DNA from: Auanema rhodensis
Lineage: Eukaryota; Nematoda; Chromadorea; Rhabditida; Rhabditidae
Direction of reading: 5' to 3'
NCBI GenBank assembly: GCA_964057225.1
Contig: OZ059900.1
Span: 26,489,638-26,553,637 of the forward strand
DNA length: 64,000 bases
Part shown: in pieces, positions 55,901 to 64,000 of the stretch
How positions within the stretch are numbered: the stretch's first letter is position 1
How the letters are laid out: each line of letters opens with the position of its first letter
The notes under the pieces: generated by a model
The model's database searches: none
Seen by the model: only the letters and a program-made list of their open reading frames with translations
What the model was told of the DNA's origin: nothing
Program-made: the position numbers and the translations under genes

Positions 55901-58900
55901 AAATGTGTTTCTGTGCTAACGAATTTTGTTTCATTGTTTTAATTGACTAATTCTGAGTTGAATGAAATGTAGCACATTATTCTAGGACCAAAAATGAAAA
56001 TTTTAGAATATTTAATTTTTCATAAAAATCGAACGAAATAGCAAGTTGAGCCCGCCGCAAAACATGATAAATGTGTTTCTGTGCTAACGAATTTTGTTCC
56101 ATTGTTTAAATTGGCTAATTCTGAGTTGAATGAAATGTAGCACATTATTCTAGGACCAAAAATGAAAATTTTAGAATATTTAATTTTTCATAAAAATCGA
56201 ACGAAATAGCAAGTTGAGCCCGCCGCAAAACATGATAAATGTGTTTCTGTGCTAACGAATTTTGTTCCATTGTTTAAATTGGCTAATTCTGAGTTGAATG
56301 AAATGTAGCACATTATTCTAGGATCAAAAATGAAAATTTTAGAATATTCAATTTTTCATAAAAATCGAACGAAATAGCAAGTTGAGCCCGCCGCAAAACA
56401 TGATAAATGTGTTTCTGTGCTAACGAATTTTGTTTCATTGTTTTAATTGGCTAATTCTGAGTTGAATGAAATGTAGCACATTTTTCTAGGACCAAAAATG
56501 AAAATTTTAGAATATTTAATTTTTCATAAAAATCGAACGAAACAGCAAGTTGAGCCCGCCGCAAAACATGATAAATGTGTTTCTGTGCTAACGAATTTTG
56601 TTTCATTGTTTTAATTGACTAATTCTGAGTTGAATGAAATGTAGCACATTATTCTAGGACCAAAAATGAAAATTTTAGAATATTTAATTTTTCATAAAAA
56701 TCGAACGAAACAGCAAGTTGAGCCCGCCGCAAAACATGATAAATGTGTTTCTGTGCTAACGATTTTTGTTTCATTGTTTTAATTGGCTAATTCTGAGTTG
56801 AATGAAATGTAGCACATTATTCTAGGACCAAAAATAAAAATTTTAGAATATTTAATTTTTCATAAAAATCGAACGAAATAGCAAGTTGAGCCCGCCGCAA
56901 AACATGATAAATGTGTTTCTGTGCTAACGAATTTTGTTTCATTGTTTTAATTGGCTAATTCTGAGTTGAATGAAATGTAGCACATTATTCTAGGACCAAA
57001 AATGAAAATTTTAGAATATTTAATTTTTCATAATAATCGAACGAAACAGCAAGTTGAGCCCGCCGCAAAACATGATAAATGTGTTTCTGTGCTAACGAAT
57101 TTTGTTTCAATGGTTTTAATTGACTAATTCTGAGTTGAATGAAATGTAGCACATTATTCTAGGACCAAAAATGAAAATTTTAGAATATTTAATTTTCATA
57201 AAAATCGAACGAAATAGCAAGTTGAGCCCGCCGCAAAACATGGTAAATGTGTTTCTGTGCTAACGAATTTTGTTTCATTGTTTTAATTGGCTAATTCTGA
57301 GTTGAATGAAATGTAGCACATTATTCTAGGACCAAAAATGAAAATTTTAGAATATTCAATTTTTCATAAAAATCGAACGAAATAGCAAGTTGAGCCCGCC
57401 GCAAAACATGATAAATGTGTTTCTGTGCTAACGAATTTTGTTTCATTGTTTTAATTGACTAATTCTGAGTTGAATGAAATGTAGCACATTATTCTAGGAC
57501 CAAAAATGAAAATTTTAGAATATTTAATTTTTCATAAAAATCGAACGAAATAGCAAGTTTAGCCCGCCGCAAAACATGATAAATGTGTTTCTGTGCTAAC
57601 GAATTTTGTTTCATTGTTTTAATTGGCTAATTCTGAGTTGAATGAAATGTAGCACATTATTCTAGGACCAAAAATGAAAATTTTAGAATATTTAATTTTT
57701 CATAAAAATCGAACGAAATAGCAAGTTGAGCCCGCCGCAAAACATGATAAATGTGTTTCTGTGCTAACGAATTTTGTTTCATTGTTTTAATTGGCTAATT
57801 CTGAGTTGAATGAAATGTAGCACATTATTCTAGGACCAAAAATGAAAATTTTAGAATATTTAATTTTTCATAAAAATCGAACGAAACAGCAAGTTGAGCC
57901 CGCCGCAAAACATGATAAATGTGTTTCTGTGCTAACGAATTTTGTTTCAATGGTTTTAATTGACTAATTCTGAGTTGAATGAAATGTAGCACATTATTCT
58001 AGGACCAAAAATGAAAATTTTAGAATATTTAATTTTCATAAAAATCGAACGAAATAGCAAGTTGAGCCCGCCGCAAAACATGATAAATGTGTTTCTGTGC
58101 TAACGAATTTTGTTTCATTGTTTTAATTGACTAATTCTGAGTTGAATGAAATGTAGCACATTATTCTAGGACCAAAAATGAAAATTTTAGAATATTTAAT
58201 TTTTCATAAAAATCGAACGAAATAGCAAGTTTAGCCCGCCGCAAAACATGATAAATGTGTTTCTGTGCTAACGAATTTTGTTTCATTGTTTTAATTGGCT
58301 AATTCTGAGTTGAATGAAATGTAGCACATTATTCTAGGACCAAAAATGAAAATTTTAGAATATTTAATTTTTCATAAAAATCGAACGAAATAGCAAGTTG
58401 AGCCCGCCGCAAAACATGATAAATGTGTTTCTGTGCTAACGAATTTTGTTTCATTGTTTTAATTGGCTAATTCTGAGTTGAATGAAATGTAGCACATTAT
58501 TCTAGGACCAAAAATGAAAATTTTAGAATATTTAATTTTTCATAAAAATCGAACGAAACAGCAAGTTGAGCCCGCCGCAAAACATGATAAATGTGTTTCT
58601 GTGCTAACGAATTTTGTTTCAATGGTTTTAATTGACTAATTCTGAGTTGAATGAAATGTAGCACATTATTCTAGGACCAAAAATGAAAATTTTAGAATAT
58701 TTAATTTTCATAAAAATCGAACGAAATAGCAAGTTGAGCCCGCCGCAAAACATGGTAAATGTGTTTCTGTGCTAACGAATTTTGTTTCATTGTTTTAATT
58801 GGCTAATTCTGAGTTGAATGAAATGTAGCACATTATTCTAGGACCAAAAATGAAAATTTTAGAATATTCAATTTTTCATAAAAATCGAACGAAATAGCAA

Positions 58901-61900
58901 GTTGAGCCCGCCGCAAAACATGATAAATGTGTTTCTATGCTAACGAATTTTGTTTCATTGTTTTAATTGGCTAATTCTGAGTTGAATGAAATGTAGCACA
59001 TTATTCTAGGACCAAAAATGAAAATTTTAGAATATTTAATTTTTCATAATAATCGAACGAAATAGCAAGTTGAGCCGGCCGCAAAACATGATAAATGTGT
59101 TTCTGTGCTAACGAATTTTGTTTCATTGTTTTAATTGGCTACTTCTGAGTTGAATGAAATGTAGCACATTTTTCTAGGACCAAAAATGAAAATTTTAGAA
59201 TATTTAATTTTTCATAAAAATCGAACGAAACAGCAAGTTGAGCCCGCCGCAAAACATGATAAATGTGTTTCTGTGCTAACGAATTTTGTTTCATTGTTTT
59301 AATTGGCTAATTCTGAGTTGAATGAAATGTAGCACATTATTCTAGGACCAAAAATAAAAATTTTAGAATATTTAATTTTTCATAAAAATCGAACGAAACA
59401 GCAAGTTGAGCCCGCCGCAAAACATGATAAATGTGTTTCTGTGCTAACGAATTTTGTTTCAATGGTTTTAATTGACTAATTCTGAGTTGAATGAAATGTA
59501 GCACATTATTCTAGGACCAAAAATGAAAATTTTAGAATATTTAATTTTCATAAAAATCGAACGAAATAGCAAGTTGAGCCCGCCGCAAAACATGGTAAAT
59601 GTGTTTCTGTGCTAACGAATTTTGTTTCATTGTTTTAATTGGCTAATTCTGAGTTGAATGAAATGTAGCACATTATTCTAGGACCAAAAATGAAAATTTT
59701 AGAATATTCAATTTTTCATAAAAATCGAACGAAATAGCAAGTTGAGCCCGCCGCAAAACATGATAAATGTGTTTCTGTGCTAACGAATTTTGTTTCATTG
59801 TTTTAATTGACTAATTCTGAGTTGAATGAAATGTAGCACATTATTCTAGGACCAAAAATGAAAATTTTAGAATATTTAATTTTTCATAAAAATCGAACGA
59901 AATAGCAAGTTTAGCCCGCCGCAAAACATGATAAATGTGTTTCTGTGCTAACGAATTTTGTTTCATTGTTTTAATTGGCTAATTCTGAGTTGAATGAAAT
60001 GTAGCACATTATTCTAGGACCAAAAATGAAAATTTTAGAATATTTAATTTTTCATAAAAATCGAACGAAATAGCAAGTTGAGCCCGCCGCAAAACATGAT
60101 AAATGTGTTTCTGTGCTAACGAATTTTGTTTCATTGTTTTAATTGGCTAATTCTGAGTTGAATGAAATGTAGCACATTATTCTAGGACCAAAAATTGAAA
60201 ATTTTAGAATATTTAATTTTTCATAAAAATCGAACGAAACAGCAAGTTGAGCCCGCCGCAAAACATGATAAATGTGTTTCTGTGCTAACGAATTTTGTTT
60301 CAATGGTTTTAATTGACTAATTCTGAGTTGAATGAAATGTAGCACATTATTCTAGGACCAAAAATGAAAATTTTAGAATATTTAATTTTCATAAAAATCG
60401 AACGAAATAGCAAGTTGAGCCCGCCGCAAAACATGGTAAATGTGTTTCTGTGCTAACGAATTTTGTTTCATTGTTTTAATTGGCTAATTCTGAGTTGAAT
60501 GAAATGTAGCACATTATTCTAGGACCAAAAATGAAAATTTTAGAATATTCAATTTTTCATAAAAATCGAACGAAATAGCAAGTTGAGCCCGCCGCAAAAC
60601 ATGATAAATGTGTTTCTATGCTAACGAATTTTGTTTCATTGTTTTAATTGGCTAATTCTGAGTTGAATGAAATGTAGCACATTATTCTAGGACCAAAAAT
60701 GAAAATTTTAGAATATTTAATTTTTCATAATAATCGAACGAAATAGCAAGTTGAGCCGGCCGCAAAACATGATAAATGTGTTTCTGTGCTAACGAATTTT
60801 GTTTCATTGTTTTAATTGGCTACTTCTGAGTTGAATGAAATGTAGCACATTTTTCTAGGACCAAAAATGAAAATTTTAGAATATTTAATTTTTCATAAAA
60901 ATCGAACGAAACAGCAAGTTGAGCCCGCCGCAAAACATGATAAATGTGTTTCTGTGCTAACGAATTTTGTTTCATTGTTTTAATTGGCTAATTCTGAGTT
61001 GAATGAAATGTAGCACATTATTCTAGGACCAAAAATGAAAATTTTAGAATATTTAATTTTTCATAAAAATCGAACGAAACAGCAAGTTGAGCCCGCCGCA
61101 AAACATGATAAATGTGTTTCTGTGCTAACGAATTTTGTTTCATTGTTTTAATTGGCTAATTCTGAGTTGAATGAAATGTAGCACATTATTCTAGGACCAA
61201 AAATAAAAATTTTAGAATATTTAATTTTTCATAAAAATCGAACGAAACAGCAAGTTGAGCCCGCCGCAAAACATGATAAATGTGTTTCTGTGCTAACGAA
61301 TTTTGTTTCATTGTTTTAATTGGCTAATTCTGAGTTGAATGAAATGTAGCACATTTTTCTAGGACCAAAAATGAAAATTTTAGAATATTTAATTTTTCAT
61401 AAAAATCGAACGAAATAGCAAGTTGAGCCCGCCGCAAAACATGATAAATGTGTTTCTGTGCTAACGAATTTTGTTCCATTGTTTAAATTGGCTAATTCTG
61501 AGTTGAATGAAATGTAGCACATTATTCTAGGATCAAAAATGAAAATTTTAGAATATTCAATTTTTCATAAAAATCGAACGAAATAGCAAGTTGAGCCCGC
61601 CGCAAAACATGATAAATGTGTTTCTGTGCTAACGAATTTTGTTTCATTGTTTTAATTGGCTAATTCTGAGTTGAATGAAATGTAGCACATTTTTCTAGGA
61701 CCAAAAATGAAAATTTTAGAATATTTAATTTTTCATAAAAATCGAACGAAACAGCAAGTTGAGCCCGCCGCAAAACATGATAAATGTGTTTCTGTGCTAA
61801 CGAATTTTGTTTCATTGTTTTAATTGACTAATTCTGAGTTGAATGAAATGTAGCACATTATTCTAGGACCAAAAATGAAAATTTTAGAATATTTAATTTT

Positions 61901-64000
61901 TCATAAAAATCGAACGAAACAGCAAGTTGAGCCCGCCGCAAAACATGATAAATGTGTTTCTGTGCTAACGATTTTTGTTTCATTGTTTTAATTGGCTAAT
62001 TCTGAGTTGAATGAAATGTAGCACATTATTCTAGGACCAAAAATAAAAATTTTAGAATATTTAATTTTTCATAAAAATCGAACGAAATAGCAAGTTGAGC
62101 CCGCCGCAAAACATGATAAATGTGTTTCTGTGCTAACGAATTTTGTTTCATTGTTTTAATTGGCTAATTCTGAGTTGAATGAAATGTAGCACATTATTCT
62201 AGGACCAAAAATGAAAATTTTAGAATATTTAATTTTTCATAATAATCGAACGAAACAGCAAGTTGAGCCCGCCGCAAAACATGATAAATGTGTTTCTGTG
62301 CTAACGAATTTTGTTTCAATGGTTTTAATTGACTAATTCTGAGTTGAATGAAATGTAGCACATTATTCTAGGACCAAAAATGAAAATTTTAGAATATTTA
62401 ATTTTCATAAAAATCGAACGAAATAGCAAGTTGAGCCCGCCGCAAAACATGGTAAATGTGTTTCTGTGCTAACGAATTTTGTTTCATTGTTTTAATTGGC
62501 TAATTCTGAGTTGAATGAAATGTAGCACATTATTCTAGGACCAAAAATGAAAATTTTAGAATATTTAATTTTTCATAAAAATCGAACGAAATAGCAAGTT
62601 GAGCCCGCCGCAAAACATGATAAATGTGTTTCTGTGCTAACGAATTTTGTTCCATTGTTTAAATTGGCTAATTCTGAGTTGAATGAAATGTAGCACATTA
62701 TTCTAGGATCAAAAATGAAAATTTTAGAATATTTAATTTTTCATAAAAATCGAACGAAACAGCAAGTTGAGCCCGCCGCAAAACATGATAAATGTGTTTC
62801 TGTGCTAACGAATTTTGTTTCATTGTTTTAATTGGCTAATTCTGAGTTGAATGAAATGTAGCACATTATTCTAGGACCAAAAATGAAAATTTTAGATTAT
62901 TTAATTTTTCATAAAAATCGAACGAAATAGCAAGTTGAGCCGGCCGCAAAACATGATAAATGTGTTTCTGTGCTAACGAATTTTGTTTCATTGTTTTAAT
63001 TGGCTACTTCTGAGTTGAATGAAATGTAGCACATTATTCTAGGACCAAAAATGAAAATTTTAGAATATTTAATTTTTCATAAAAATCGAACGAAATAGCA
63101 AGTTGAGCCCGCCGCAAAACATGATAAATGTGTTTCTGTGCTAACGAATTTTGTTTCATTGTTTTAATTGGCTAATTCTGAGTTGAATGAAATGTAGCAC
63201 ATTATTCTAGGACCAAAAATGAAAATTTTAGAATATTCAATTTTTCATAAAAATCGAACGAAATAGCAAGTTGAGCCCGCCGCAAAACATGATAAATGTG
63301 TTTCTGTGCTAACGAATTTTGTTTCATTGTTTTAATTGGCTAATTCTGAGTTGAATGAAATGTAGCACATTATTCTAGGACCAAAAATGAAAATTTTAGA
63401 ATATTCAATTTTTCATAAAAATCGAACGAAATAGCAAGTTGAGCCCGCCGCAAAACATGATAAATGTGTTTCTGTGCTAACGAATTTTGTTTCAATTGTT
63501 TTAATTGACTAATTCTGAGTTGAATGAAATGTAGCACATTATTCTAGGACCAAAAATGAAAATTTTAGAATATTTAATTTTTCATAAAAATCGAACGAAA
63601 TAGCAAGTTGAGCCCGCCGCAAAACATGATAAATGTGTTTCTGTGCTAACGAATTTTGTTTCATTGTTTTAATTGGCTAATTCTGAGTTGAATGAAATGT
63701 AGCACATTATTCTAGGACCAAAAATGAAAATTTTAGAATATTTAATTTTTCATAAAAATCGAACGAAATAGCAAGTTGAGCCCGCCGCAAAACATGATAA
63801 ATGTGTTTCTGTGCTAACGAATTTTGTTTTATTGTTTTGATTGGCTAATTCTGAGTTGAATGAAATGTAGCACATTATTCTAGGACCAAAAATGAAAATT
63901 TTAGAATATTTAATTTTTCATAAAAATCGAACGAAATAGCAAGTTGAGCCCGCCGCAAAACATGATAAATGTGTTTCTGTGCTAACGAATTTTGTTTCAT
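49965..64000. repeat. 168-bp satellite array, segment D (about 83 monomers, runs off the window)
   Basis: Continues from the AATT duplication to the window edge. It shows strong higher-order structure: the catggtaaatg variant at 51531 recurs at 53211 (1680 bp = 10 x 168) with the intervening lines near identical, and the caatggttttaattg variant recurs about every 840 bp between 57100 and 60320. One-base gains (tttcaatggtttt) and losses (ttaattttcat) occur in consecutive monomers. No gene or inserted element is seen. Confidence 0.97.

Overview
The window is a block of satellite heterochromatin from an animal genome, interrupted by three complete mobile elements. About 33 kb is a head-to-tail array of a 168-bp AT-rich monomer (roughly 197 copies in four segments: 1-3978, 11062-23563, 37940-40574, 49965-64000). 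No host single-copy gene was found. The organism is a metazoan with very small introns: every intron but one in the spliced gene here is 42-50 nt. That fits an invertebrate such as a nematode, insect or mite, but the species cannot be named from the sequence.

Element 1 (3979-11061, + strand) is a Ty3/Gypsy LTR retrotransposon with a 4-bp target duplication (TAGA). It encodes Gag-protease and RT-RNase H-integrase, but a deletion and frame change in the reverse transcriptase has removed the first catalytic aspartate, so this copy is defective. Its pol frame carries an AT-hook and about 360 extra residues after the integrase, and the frame ends inside the 3' LTR.

Element 2 (23564-37939) is a Polinton/Maverick DNA transposon with a perfect 6-bp target duplication (TGTGTT), AG...CT termini and very long (3.1 kb) terminal inverted repeats. 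It encodes a penton-like minor capsid protein (5' end missing), a zinc-finger protein, an adenain-like protease, a small basic virion-type protein, a double-jelly-roll-type major capsid protein and a protein-primed-type DNA polymerase B in 14 exons that is open and in phase throughout. The polymerase promoter and first four exons lie inside the right TIR and are therefore duplicated in the left TIR. No integrase or packaging ATPase is visible. The left arm looks as if it was overwritten by a copy of the right arm.

Element 3 (40575-49964, - strand) is an LTR retroelement with a 4-bp duplication (AATT) and nearly identical LTRs. Its unusual feature is gene order: a short Gag frame is followed by one 2313-codon frame that reads nucleocapsid-like tail, signal peptide, about 900-residue glycoprotein-like ectodomain with a furin-type site, transmembrane segment, then protease, RT, RNase H and integrase. 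An envelope-like module therefore lies between Gag and Pol in one polyprotein. This is the strongest candidate here for an undescribed arrangement.

The satellite shows higher-order repeats (840, 1680, 1848 and 2520 bp, all multiples of 168) and a hybrid monomer subfamily. None of the elements is copied by the array, so the insertions are younger than the last amplification.
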